A DNA stretch of 64,000 nt from contig JAHRBC010000008.1 of the NCBI GenBank assembly GCA_022702545.1, positions 1,612,001 through 1,676,000 on the forward strand. Direction: 5' to 3'. Source of the stretch: Phycomyces nitens (Eukaryota > Mucoromycota > Mucoromycetes > Mucorales > Phycomycetaceae). Both the position numbers and the translations under genes were made by a program. The notes under the pieces are model-generated. The model was not told where the DNA came from, did no database searches, and saw nothing but the letters and a program-made list of their open reading frames with translations. Position 1 is the stretch's first letter, and each line of letters begins with the position of its first letter. Shown in pieces: positions 1-9,430 of the stretch.

Positions 1-468
1 ACAATCAAACCAGTAATTCTCCCAGTCCTTCAGGACCACTATACCGTACCTCTTGATGGGATCCCACCAGGAGGCCAGCTAGGTTGTTTTGTAGAAGCAT
101 AGAAGAGCTTGACAAATCACCAATGGCCAAAGACGGTCATAGAGGAGGGATTCCATGTCCAATGGACGAAGACACCACGCCCATGGAAAAACAAACCGTT
201 TTGACTGTCCGAGGGAGACCAAACGGAAGTTGATATTGCAGTCAACAAGTTCCTGCAGGCAGGCGTCATCGAAAATTCACCAAGCCAAAGCATCAACTAC
301 TTGTCAAACATGTTCATCGTTCACGAAACAGACAAGAAGCACCCCATACTCGACTGCAAATCAATCAACCAATATGTTCAATGCGAACACTTCAATATGG
401 AGGGTGTTCCCGCATTGAGAGATATGATAATGCCAAACGATTTGATTACAAAGATCGATTTAAAGGAT
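1..468 (+). pseudogene. Decayed DIRS-like reverse transcriptase fragment
   Basis: The best-preserved frame (301-480) reads like the N-terminal half of a reverse transcriptase. It has a block around SNMFIVHETDKKHPILDCKS followed by LITKIDLKD, the pattern of fingers and motif A in DIRS-type tyrosine-recombinase retroelements (normally ...IDLKDAY). Upstream of 300 the same similarity needs a different frame and crosses stop codons, so the copy is dead. It stops exactly where the terminal repeat of transposon copy 1 begins at 469. No integrase or recombinase part is visible. Family assignment is by motif memory only and a gypsy origin is less likely but possible. Confidence 0.55.
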
Positions 469-483
469 CACTGGGAAAACGGT
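469..483 (+). repeat. Left terminal inverted repeat, copy 1
   Basis: CACTGGGAAAACGGT matches the reverse complement of 6711-6725 over 15 bp. The leading CACTG is typical of the CACTA superfamily. Confidence 0.85.
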
Positions 484-594
484 CCTGAAGTACAATGATA
501 AGAAGTAACCTTTTAACCTATGCAAAACTGGAGTGATTTTGTATCTCAGAAAGTTTTTCATATTCAGGTTAAAGATAAAGCTTTACTCTATCTT

Positions 595-680
595 ATTGGC
601 TTAGACACAATAGACATATGAATATCAATTTGTAAGATTATAAAGTTGTTGAGAATAAAGTAAATGTAACACTTGTTTCC
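595..680 (+). promoter_or_regulatory. Conserved transposase promoter block, copy 1
   Basis: An inverted CCAAT box (ATTGG, 595-599) ends 112 bp before the transposase ATG. A second conserved block, TGTAACACTTGTTTCCTT, lies about 30 bp before the ATG. The same two blocks occur upstream of the transposases of copies 2 and 3, with the CCAAT box 113 bp from the ATG in both. Conservation of order and spacing in otherwise diverged sequence argues for a core promoter. No factor is identified. Confidence 0.6.
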
Positions 681-710
681 TTATTATCTTAATATTCAAA
701 AGCATACAAT

Positions 711-3700
711 ATGTCTTCTATTACTCAACTTCGCAACGAGGCCTGTTATTGCACTAAATGCAATGGTAACGCCCAAGGTTACAGTCTGGTAACAAAGAGA
801 ACCTCTCAGCGTCATAATAAGAGAGCAAGAATTGACGAACTTGAAAGAATTGTGATGGGTATGATGATTTTGGTATTGTTTTTTGGCCCTTGTATAATAA
901 CACGGTTTTTTATTAAACACAGAAAGACAAAGAGAAATGGTGGAGATTGATATTGAACGTAAGGAATATTTATTTGAAGAGCAGCAGATAGTAACAAGCT
1001 ATTGTATTCTATATGTAGCTATCACAACCCATCAATCCGGTTCTATGGAAAGACAGAATGATTTTTCCCACTCACCCGTCGTGGAATCTGAGCTGATGCT
1101 GGATGGCGATGATTCAGCTGCCAATGAGGTGAATGGCAATGACAGCAACAATGAAGAGGAGAGCAATGCCGAAGACAGTGATGGTGACGACGTCGAGGAG
1201 ATTGAAGTCGAGGATCTTAGCAGTGAAGGCGAGTGTTGAATAAAGAAAAAGAACCTGAAAAAATTGAGTGTTAATAATTATCATTTTAAAATAGACCCCT
1301 TTTCCTCCCCCGAGATGCCAGAGAATCCAGTGCACAGGTCCATTGCCATATTCGTGGTCCTGTTTGCATCCCGATACGTGGTCAACAAGGGTGCTGTTGT
1401 CTTGATCGAGTTCATCAACGAGCTCTTGAAGATCTACGAGCAGGATTTCCAATTGCCCTCTAGCCTTCCTGGTCTCCAAAAGATGACGGGTTTCTCAGCC
1501 TTGACCAAAGGAATAAAGAAATCTGTTGTGTGCCAGGATTGCCACAAGGTGTACGAGGAAGCTGGGTCTGTTCCTGAGTTCTGTAACTCATCCAAGGTTG
1601 GTTCCCGCTCTTCCTGTGGGTGCAAGTTGATGAAGGCGTCCTCTTCTGGTACTTTGGTTCCAAGACACCAATTCCACTATCAGTCCGTCAAGCAGGCGTT
1701 GAGTGTCCTTTTCCTCCGCCCGGATTTTGAGGCCAATATCCGCCATTGGAACAAAGAGCTTAAGGTCATGGACACCATGTGCGATGTGTACGATGGTGCC
1801 ATGTGGAAGGACCTGAAGGATAAGGATGGTGTCTCCTTTGTCGCTGACCCACGTTCATTGATGCTGACATTGAACATCGATTGGTTTCAGCCATTCGATG
1901 GGGTGACTTATTCCTGTGGAGCAATCTACTTGGCAATAAACAATCTTCCTAGGGCTGAGCGGTTCAAGCCCGAGAATATCATCCTTGTTGGCCTGATGCC
2001 TGGGCCGAAGGAGCCAAAATCAGACGAGATAAACAGCTACCTGGAGCCGCTGGTCAATGACCTGAACCAGCTGTACGTTGGTGTTTCCATCCCAACGTTT
2101 GAGTGCCCTTCTTCTGTGGTTGTCCGTGCTGCCTTGATGATGGTCGCCTGCGACATCCCTGCTGCCAGGAAGACTAGTGGCTTCACAGCCCATAACAGCA
2201 CTCGGGCATGCTATAAGTGCAGTCGCAGTTTCTCCCGTCTGGAAGGCACGAGCCATGTGGACTTTCGTGGGTTCGAGTTTGTCAAGTGGAGGCTTGCCAA
2301 TGGTGAAGAAAACCGGGTGCATGCTGAGGAGTGGAAGAGTGCAAGTACGCCCTCAGAAAGGCACCAGCTGGAGGTCGAAAATGGTGTTCGATGGTCGCAG
2401 CTGCACCGCCTTGGATACTTTGATCTAGTACGTGGAACGATCATTGATCCCATGCACAACCTATTCCTGGGTACGGCCAAGAGGATGGTCGAGACATGGA
2501 CCGCCAGTGGTCTGATCACAGACCGGGATCTTTGTCAGATGCAAAAGGTGGCAGAGACAATGGTGTTGCCTGTGGGATATACCATGTTGAAGACGAAGAT
2601 CGGAAAGGGGTTTCCCCGAATGAAAGCCGACGAGTGGAAGTCCTGGGTGTTGATTTACTCTCCTGTTCTGCTGCGGCCTGTTCTTTCTGGAACAAAGTTC
2701 AAGAATTGGATCAGCTTTGTTGATGCCTGCCGTCTCCTCACCAAGCCTACCATCACTTTTGACGAACTTGATGAGGCCCATAGTCACCTGGAGAAGTTTG
2801 GTCGGGAGTGTGAACAACAATACCCTAGTACCATCCTCACCTGCAACATGCACCTACACCTCCATCTTCGTGACACTGTTCGTGATTTTGGACCAGTGTA
2901 TGGTTATTGGCTCTTTGGGTTCGAGCGATATAATGGGTTGTTGAAGAATGTTGATACAAACAGGAGAGATGGGTTTGAATCAACATACATAAAAAGTTTT
3001 ACTGAAAATATGTATAAGGGTGATCTTGTGCAAAGACTTACATGTCAGAGCCAAGTCCCCTTCAAAGTACTATTGAAAAAACTCACCTCCTTGTCCAATA
3101 CTTTTATAGTAGCCCCAGCCCCAGCACCAGCACCTCAACGCCGTTTCCGTCTTGACGCATTCCTGCAAGCCTCGTTGGATGTCAGTCTTACGATTAAGGG
3201 TAACGAAGCTCTCCCTCCGTCAGCATTACCTTTACCAACAGCAACAGCAACAACACAGATGGGTGATATCGACTATCCCCATCTCCTAGAATATTACAAG
3301 AGAGCATATGACAATGAGCACCTTGTTGACTACCTCCATGCATCTTCATCACCATTCTTTGTCAATGACCGAATCACAAAGATCAAGGCCATTGATCTTC
3401 TTGGTCAGACATACAAGGGCAAAGGTGGATCTGGCAGTCGCGGGTCATATATCCAAGCTCTTTTTCTGGATTTCGAGGGTAGAAAGACAAACGCGTACAC
3501 AGGAGAAATCCAATACCTGTTCGCCCACAACTTCGTTCCTCCTCCCAGCCCCTCCAACAGCCGCCCTCATTTCCACCACAAGCAACATGTGTTTGCATTC
3601 GTCCACTGGCTTGTTCCAGATCCTGACAATCTCAGACCAGTTGAGCAAGTTGACGTCTGCCTCCCTGGTTTTGCGCCAAACACGTTCGACAGCATCTTGC

Positions 3701-3810
3701 CAGTGCACAGGATTCTCTTGGAAGTGGCTACGGCCGAATTAAAAATTGAAAACAACGCAAGGATGCTGGTCATTCCACTGCCAAAAAAATATATGCATAA
3801 ATACAAATAA
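711..3810 (+). CDS. tnp2-type (Transposase_21) DDE transposase, copy 1, four exons
   Basis: Predicted to cut and paste the element by acting on its CACTG ends. Exons joined as 711-858, 923-958, 1019-1228 and 1295-3810 give an uninterrupted 969-aa protein. The third intron uses a GC donor (GAAG/gcgagt). Exon 1 encodes a small Cys motif (CYCTKC, then HNKRAR), probably a zinc-binding DNA-contact module. Exon 3 is very acidic. Exon 4 holds the catalytic core: D327 in NIDWFQPFD, D516 in DPMHNLFLGT and E675 in FERYNGLLKN, the tnp2-family pattern. Between the first two lie ACYKC Cys pairs. Upstream is a CxxC...CxC cluster (CQDC, CGC). The start is the ATG shared with copies 2 and 3 at the same distance from the element end. 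Its 3' end faces the accessory gene across 135 bp. Confident in family; activity is inferred. Confidence 0.85.
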
Positions 3811-3813
3811 AAC

Positions 3814-3836
3814 TTTTCTCTCTCTCTCTCTCTCTT
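3814..3836. repeat. (CT)n microsatellite
   Basis: A short run of TC dinucleotides just after the transposase stop, in the convergent intergenic gap. No function is evident. Confidence 0.7.
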
Positions 3837-3945
3837 TTAAAGAAGCAAAAAACAAAACAAAGCCAAGTAAAATATACATATAGTCCAAATAGCGCATATG
3901 TGAAACAGGGTGAAAATTAAGAGAAAAAGAAAACGTTTTATTGTC

Positions 3946-5123
3946 TCAGTGACCATTGAGGAAGGGAGGAAGAAAGCCCTCAGGGACTGCTAAATCTGCA
4001 ACGCGGCCAAATACTCTTGGGAGCATTTGGCGCACGTTGACACCCAAGCCAAGGAGCGAGTACAAGTCCAACAACTCAATCAACTGATTGAACTAATATA
4101 CATTCATTAGAATATTATTTTATGATTCAAAAGCAATAAAAAAATTTATTTAAATAATATGTTACCTCATCGCTCCTCCAGCCTGGGCGTACTGTGCGGA
4201 TCATCCGCCGGCCAGGAACTCCAGGAAACTCATCCTCAGACTCACCCTCAGACATTGCTGCCTTTTGGATGAGTGCTGAGCAATCATTGCCTATTGCATT
4301 GTCAATGGCATCCTTGTTGGAGAGGTATGCCATTCGACGGCGATGGAAATGCTAATCAAACATATGTTTAATATTGTTTTTCAATCTCAAGTCTTTTAGA
4401 TGCTATACTATTACATACATCAGCTTCCCGGCCGGCTTTTCTGGCACGAGCATTTGCGGCTACCCGTGCCTCAGGAGATGCCCTCTCCTGGCGACGCCTT
4501 CCGCAAAAGTTCCGGTAGACACTGTCCCGAAGATCCCTTTGGCGCAAGCCAGTGTTGATGAACGTTGGGCCCAGGTAGGCAAGGAGTTCAAGAACCAACT
4601 CCTTGTTGGGAGATTCATTGAAATGAACCTCCGTTCTCCACCTGGGCCTGTTGTTGTTGGCTTGCACCATAGCCGGGTTGTTTGACCTGAAATTGGGCCT
4701 CCACAGATAGTCTCGTATATGTCGCTATTAAATTTTTATAAGCCAATGAATTGGTAAGCTATTGAGAATATTAATACTTACAAACGCTTCTGTGGCGGCA
4801 CCAGGGTTATACTCCACCACAGCCGGGATGATGGGAGCTGGGCCAGTGGCAGGGATGGCAACAGGACCAGGAGCAGGGCCAACAATGGTGAATAGCTCCT
4901 CACCAAAGGCAGAAGCAAGCTCGGCGGCAGGAACTGCACTGTTGTTGGCAGCCACCAACTCAGCCAAACTGTCAATAGCCTCGACAGTACTGGCGTTGCC
5001 TTCGATGCTGGTGCCAATGCGAGAATCTACCCTGACAAGGATGTTTTGAATATCCCGCAAGGTCTCCAACAATTGGAGTTGCTCATCGGTTGAGCGAGAA
5101 GTGGGAGTGGATCTTGGTGCCAT
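3946..5123 (-). CDS. Conserved transposon accessory protein, copy 1, four exons
   Basis: Not recognised as a named family. Exons 5123-4782, 4724-4419, 4351-4166 and 4092-3946 join in phase 0 to a 326-aa protein. Exon 1 encodes a low-complexity, Pro/Ala-rich region after a heptad-like stretch (LLETLRDIQNIL) that may be a coiled coil. Exon 2 (102 codons) carries the best-conserved core, WRPNFRSNNPA, then NESPNKELV and a basic RRRQER/ARARK tail. Exon 3 (62 codons) has MSEGESEDE followed by VRPGWRSDE. Exon 4 gives a short helical tail. Exon lengths 306 and 186 nt are identical in copies 1, 2 and 3. Convergent with the transposase and present in all five copies, so probably needed for transposition. 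A DNA-binding, TnpA-like partner is the simplest guess but is inference. Confidence 0.75.
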
Positions 5124-5584
5124 GGTCTATAGAATATCATATGTTTTCAAAATTAGCTTTATATTCTCTTTATAAATTATAGACTCTACTCTTTACATAC
5201 AAAATACTTGGTTTGCGAGTGCAGGAGGGTCGATTCAATTGTAAATAGATGGTCTTTATATACACAGATGAGTTTAATAAACAGATTCCTAATTACCCTT
5301 TGTATACTCTGTATAAATTAATAAAAAAATAATTTTGGATCTCTGCTTGAAATTAAATATCATTTCTTTCTTTCTTTTTGTTCTATCTTCTTATCTCTGT
5401 TGTTTTATCTCTACGTGGGTTTCTAATAAGACATTCTTTATACTAACAAATTAATGACTTCTTTATAAATGTATACTCATCCCAATACATTCTCTCTACA
5501 TTGCCCATCTAGACTAATCATGGTCAGTTACATGTGCCGGTGCCATCTTGCAAGTTATTCTGATTGTCTCTTTCTATCCTGTAG

Positions 5585-6275
5585 ACCTCTTCCACTTGTA
5601 CAGCCTATTATATGGTGCCATCATCAGTGCCAGGGTAAATAAAATCTTTTCGTGTCCAATTTCTTTTTTCTCAACGTTTGTTATTCTACAATAGGCCGCC
5701 GCCATCACTGTCTACCCCATCTGCCTCCTTCATCATCTACAACTGGTTATCATAATGGTAATGCCGTTTCTTGGTCTTTGTGCTTTTCCCTAATATTATT
5801 CTGGCTATTTACTAATACTTTTCTATATTCTTAAAAAGTTATTGTTGGCCGCCATATACCATCCCTCTACTATAATCGCCAACTCTGTTTTTGGTATGTA
5901 AATCGATTTTTCTATCACTCAATTCACCCATATTAATTTATTTTATCCCATCTCTAGTCAATCTAATCATACAAGATGCCATGCCGCACAACTCTGCCCC
6001 TCTTTGCCCATTCTTATCCAATCCTTGCAATGTAAGTATAATATCCCTTGCATCTTGAATAGCACCCGCACTTTTGAATATATGTCACTAATATGACTTT
6101 TATTATATCAGAATACTACTGCAACCACCCAAATTGCTGCCGGACCCTATTTTCAGGTATTGTTCAGTAGAGAAGTATACGATCCAAGTAATATCAAATA
6201 GGCTGGTAGAAGCGGCAAGGATAGACAGTAATAGTATTAGAGCTTGTGTATAGAACCATTCTATTCTTTCCAATA
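5585..6275 (+). ncRNA. Short-exon spliced unit (third transcription unit), copy 1
   Basis: Candidate exons of 50, 63, 55, 74 and 45 nt (5585-5634, 5695-5757, 5839-5893, 5958-6031, 6112-6156) are each bounded by consensus AG and GT(A/R)A(G/T) sites and separated by 60-81-nt introns. A conserved AATAAA at about 6270 could end the transcript. The exon sequences, splice sites and 3' block recur in copy 3 and partly in copy 2, in the same divergent position relative to the accessory gene. In this copy the joined exons can be read through in one frame for about 95 codons, but copy 3 has a TAA in the last exon and an altered exon length, so coding is doubtful. Listed as noncoding by default; a fast-evolving short protein remains possible. 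Confidence 0.5.
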
Positions 6276-6710
6276 AACACAAATATAAACCATAAACCTT
6301 TTAAGTACGGGGTATAAAATGATAGAAAGAGTAATTATTGCTTGATTATACAATAATGAGTTTCAAAGAGTGGTCAATACTGGCAGTTTGAATGGGTAAA
6401 CAATAATAAACCCTCACTATTAGCGTATGAAAAACAACAATAAGATCGCCCTTTCAAGATGTAAACACAATACCTGTACACCAAAAACATAATGTCGGAT
6501 GTAACAATTGAGTATATCAAGTCAGTTAAGCATGTCAAAAATGCTAACAAACCTTTGTTCCGTTTGCTGTCACAACTTTTACCATGTTTATTTCGAGTCT
6601 TACAACCTGATAGGAACCTAGGTTCTCCTATCTGTCATATCTGTGTTTTACCATAGAAAATTCGCGACTTTTCACATATTTATTTACAGTTTTACACATG
6701 ATCTACTTTT
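6276..6710. other. Terminal region of copy 1 without a gene
   Basis: AT-rich sequence between the 3' end of the short-exon unit and the right terminal repeat. I see no coding frame or RNA gene in it. Confidence 0.6.
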
Positions 6711-6725
6711 ACCGTTTTCCCAGTG
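6711..6725 (-). repeat. Right terminal inverted repeat, copy 1
   Basis: Reads CACTGGGAAAACGGT on the minus strand, matching 469-483. It abuts LINE ORF2 sequence. Confidence 0.85.
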
Positions 6726-6908
6726 ATTGGAGACAGACTGACCGTAGGTATGGTACTGCTGCCAAGAAGTAGAGTAATGATGGGGGGAGAGGAGCCATGT
6801 TTCGGTAATGAAGAGGAGGGAGGATGAGGAAGCATAGTGAAGGATTGAAGGTAGGGTTTGTTTGGCGAGCCCATTCGCATTCCATAACGAGATTGTTACT
6901 GGATTCAT
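6726..6908 (-). pseudogene. LINE ORF2, N-terminal endonuclease fragment
   Basis: Begins at an ATG overlapping the ORF1 stop (CTATGAA on the minus strand). The first 61 codons include LWNANGL and ITETWL, which fit the catalytic Asn and Glu motifs at the start of apurinic-like endonuclease domains of LINEs. After SVSNH the sequence is transposon copy 1. Only this endonuclease start remains, so it cannot encode a working protein. Confidence 0.65.
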
Positions 6909-8407
6909 AGGTCAGAAAAGGAGTGGGAGGGAGTGCTGGCAGTGTGGATGGAGAGATCAGGGTTGGGTTGGGTGCGGCGAGGGGGGAGGATTTCGAGCAA
7001 CTGCTCTTCACTGATCCAGCCCTGTTCACAGCAGGAACGGGCAACGGCAAACTTGACAGGGGCACGGATGAACCCAATGGCTTGAAGCATACGTTCATTG
7101 TGAACGTGGAGGGCTTTAGAGGCACGGTCCTCAGGAGAAAGAGTGGCAAGAGCAGGGTCACGGAGGTGGACAGGGTCCAGAGGGTCGAAAGTCTTGAGTG
7201 TCTCCACTCCATAGCCAGCCAGAATGGTCGTGAGTTCAGGGGCATATTCATTGTGAACCAACATACCCATAACCTTACGATCAGGGTAATGAAGGTCTAG
7301 GACACGGGCATTGTCAATCTTCAATTTCCGAAGACGTTGGCGTTGGGCACTAATGGGGAGACGGACAGCATTGGGAACGTATACGATCTGGAAACCAGGA
7401 TCTTCGTCCTTACGAATGGTCATGCCTCGCACAACCGCAGCAATAGCCTTGGCAGTGGGGGCTTTACATCTGGGCGTGGGGGAGGACTTTGCAGCAGCAG
7501 AAGCATAGCTGGGCTTCTGGGAGGAGGACGGGGCAGATGGGGAAGGGGACAAGGAGGGGAAATCGGCGAAGGCTGAGGTAGAGGGCTTGGGGGAGACATG
7601 GGCATATTTGGATGCAGCTGCACCTTGGGAGAAGTCAGGCTGTGTCTGAGACAAATGAGCAATGGTGTCCTCAGCAGCAGACAGGGCCTCCTTCAGACGG
7701 GAATTCTCCTGCAGGACATCCTCCATTGCATTTACCCAAATGGTCAGGTCATGGACCAGGGTCCAGAGGTCTTGGGTGGGAGGGGGGAGGGCTTGGGGTG
7801 GAGGGACATCATCATCCAGGATCTCCACAACATCGTCCATAGTGACAGAATCGTCCTGGACAGGGACAGCAGGGGAGGAAGGGCGGCTAGAGGCTAAGAC
7901 CTCAGGGATCTTATGCTGGACCCCATTAATAAGGGCCTGCATGGAAGAGGCATTATAGTGCGCACCACAGCGACACTTGAACTGGGGGCTGCCAGTTGAG
8001 GTGGCAGACCCATTGGAGACCATTTTGCCAGTAGCTTGGCAACGGGAACAGGTCAGGACTGGGCGAAACTTGACAAAGTCTGCCTTGAGGCCAGAGAGGA
8101 GGATGGTGGTGGGAGAGGTACCATTAGAGGGGCGGGGAACGGATTTCTGAGAGCCAATCATCAGAGGAGGAGGGGAGAAAAAATTTTCTGGGAAAATGGG
8201 AGGGGGGGGGGAACCAAATGAAAGCTCTGAAACAGGGACGAAAAAGTGCGAAGTGGAGGGTAGGAGGCCAGGAACACTTGCAGAGAAGGCAGAGAGAGCA
8301 GAAGTTGGGCGTACAGGTACGGGCAACCAAGATGATGTTGGAGATGCTAACAATCGGGAGTGATTATGGGACAGATGCGAAGATCTTGATGATGGCGATG
8401 TAGACAA
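6905..8407 (-). CDS. LINE ORF1 protein (Gag-like), start uncertain
   Basis: A 500-codon open frame. The frame opens after a TAA, and the first in-frame ATG is about 80 codons in, so either the copy is 5' truncated or translation begins at the internal ATG. The N-terminal part is Ser/Pro-rich. Next come a Cys cluster (CSRC then KCRCGAHY) likely to bind zinc, an acidic region, a predicted coiled coil near LQENSRLKEALSAAEDTI, an Ala/Ser/Pro-rich linker and a better ordered C-terminal third (from about MTIRKDEDPGFQIVYVP). This resembles ORF1 proteins of fungal LINEs, which bind their RNA. It overlaps ORF2 by 4 nt, suggesting coupled reinitiation. Confidence 0.55.
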   Translation of the reverse strand: MSTSPSSRSSHLSHNHSRLLASPTSSWLPVPVRPTSALSAFSASVPGLLPSTSHFFVPVSELSFGSPPPPIFPENFFSPPPLMIGSQKSVPRPSNGTSPTTILLSGLKADFVKFRPVLTCSRCQATGKMVSNGSATSTGSPQFKCRCGAHYNASSMQALINGVQHKIPEVLASSRPSSPAVPVQDDSVTMDDVVEILDDDVPPPQALPPPTQDLWTLVHDLTIWVNAMEDVLQENSRLKEALSAAEDTIAHLSQTQPDFSQGAAASKYAHVSPKPSTSAFADFPSLSPSPSAPSSSQKPSYASAAAKSSPTPRCKAPTAKAIAAVVRGMTIRKDEDPGFQIVYVPNAVRLPISAQRQRLRKLKIDNARVLDLHYPDRKVMGMLVHNEYAPELTTILAGYGVETLKTFDPLDPVHLRDPALATLSPEDRASKALHVHNERMLQAIGFIRAPVKFAVARSCCEQGWISEEQLLEILPPRRTQPNPDLSIHTASTPSHSFSDL

Positions 8408-8587
8408 TGTGGCAAAAAGTTATCGGAATTGGATAAAAATTGGAGAGGATGTATAAAAGACAATGACGATCAAGCCTGCTGCAAAAAACAATAGGGTTGA
8501 TAGACTAGTTAAAGAGGTATGGGCTAAAGAAGTATTTTATCGGTGTTTGAATCCAGAACATTGATCTTTACACGGAAGAAGTGTGTC

Positions 8588-8661
8588 GGTTTCTTGGTGT
8601 AGTTGGTTATCACGTCTGTCTAACACACAGACGGTCGCCAGTTCAAGTCTGGCAGAAATCA
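8588..8661 (+). tRNA. tRNA-Val(AAC)
   Basis: 74-nt cloverleaf. The acceptor pairs GGTTTCT with AGAAATC (one G-T), the anticodon loop is CTAACAC on a TCTGT/ACAGA stem, and the T arm is GCCAG-TTCAAGT-CTGGC. No intron. A TTTT run 3' of the gene can end Pol III transcription. A solo LTR and the gypsy array lie immediately downstream. Confidence 0.9.
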
Positions 8662-8698
8662 TTTTGTTTTTTGTTGTTCTTGTCATGTGTCGTGCCTA

Positions 8699-9025
8699 TG
8701 TCGTGCCTGAATTAATGTCAGCCAATCAGGATGACAATTACACAGAGTTCTCTTTTGAGAACGACGACCGAATTGATTCCCTTTTGCTCTCTGAAGACCT
8801 AGAAGACATTAGTTATAACAAAAGTAGATTAGAAACCAAAACAGACATTTATGATGGCTGAGTGGGTTTAGAAAAGATATAAAAGAGGACAATATTTCAT
8901 TGAATAAAAAGTATCTATCTTCTATCCTCTTTTTACTCTTTTATCCTCGTTTACGATTCCCAGTGGGTTTGACCAATATTGGCTGTGTTATAGCATTGGA
9001 AGAACAACCCAGATCCAAAACGACA
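8699..9025. repeat. Solo LTR downstream of tRNA-Val
   Basis: 327 bp beginning TGTCG and ending CGACA, flanked by the direct repeat CCTA on both sides (8695-8698 and 9026-9029). Length and terminal bases resemble the 311-bp LTR of gypsy C, and it holds a TATAAAAG motif near 8878. It starts 37 bp after the tRNA. It was probably left by recombination between two LTRs. Confidence 0.6.
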
Positions 9026-9045
9026 CCTAATTTTGGTGAAACAAG

Positions 9046-9429
9046 TGTCAGAGTTGACATCGGTGACCGAAATTGGCTCTTAATAGGTAACCAGTAATGG
9101 TTGACCTTGTTGGGTAAACACTCAGACCTTGCCGATTGGTCTTCTTGCATATGTTTTGGAAAATGTCTCAAATGTCTCAAATGTCTTAGATTGCGAATAT
9201 CTTGTCAGTATATCCTACTGGACAATCATCATCTAAGACATATTAACGTAGCTATACATTTAGCCTTAAATCCAATTATATTTTGTATAAATAGTAAAAG
9301 GATTTGTATCAATAAAAAGTATCTATCTATTACCTAAAAACTATTCTTTGAACTTGACGATCCCCAGTGGTATTGATTCTGCGACTTAGTTACAAGTGCC
9401 AGAAAAGAAATACCAGATCGATACCTGAC
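9046..9429 (+). repeat. 5' LTR of gypsy A
   Basis: 384 bp, TGTCAG...CTGACA. Contains a TATAAATAG box (about 9286) and an AATAAAAAG signal (about 9310). It is nearly the same sequence as 14212-14587 and 19360-19718 but with several differences and a small duplication, so A is not a very recent insertion by this measure. Confidence 0.9.
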
Positions 9430-9430
9430 A

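Larger units (their letters stand above)
469..6725 (+). mobile_element. CACTA/Plavaka-like DNA transposon, copy 1
   Basis: 6257-bp element bounded by inverted CACTGGGAAAACGGT repeats. It contains, from left to right, the transposase gene (711-3810, +), the convergent accessory gene (3946-5123, -) and the divergent short-exon unit (about 5585-6275, +). Gene order, gene spacing and the 242-bp distance from the left end to the transposase start match copies 2 and 3, whose ends are fixed by target duplications. The flanks differ: DIRS-like sequence on the left, LINE on the right, with GAT before the left end and ATT after the right end. So no 3-bp duplication survives, which points to a rearrangement or loss after insertion. 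Both protein genes are intact. Confidence 0.85.
6726..8416 (-). mobile_element. Truncated non-LTR retrotransposon (LINE), minus strand
   Basis: A long ORF1 is followed by the start of an ORF2 whose first residues match an APE-type endonuclease. The element is cut inside ORF2 by the end of transposon copy 1 at 6725; no endonuclease remainder, reverse transcriptase or poly(A) tail is present on the far side. ORF1 lacks an upstream ATG, so the 5' end may be truncated as well. The 5' limit is uncertain; tRNA-Val begins 170 bp further on. Confidence 0.7.

Noticed and set aside
1264..1294. Transposase N-terminus starting at a TTG upstream of MPENP
   Set aside because: This stretch is intron; splice sites and frame agree with copies 2 and 3, and the true start is the ATG at 711.
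5585..6200. Calling the copy 1 short-exon unit a protein gene of about 95 codons
   Set aside because: The frame is open in copy 1, but copy 3 has an in-frame TAA and an exon of different length. The pyrimidine-rich strand makes chance open frames likely.
6923..8403. Plus-strand frames opposite LINE ORF1
   Set aside because: Low-complexity shadows; the minus strand carries the continuous 500-codon frame and the ORF2 junction.
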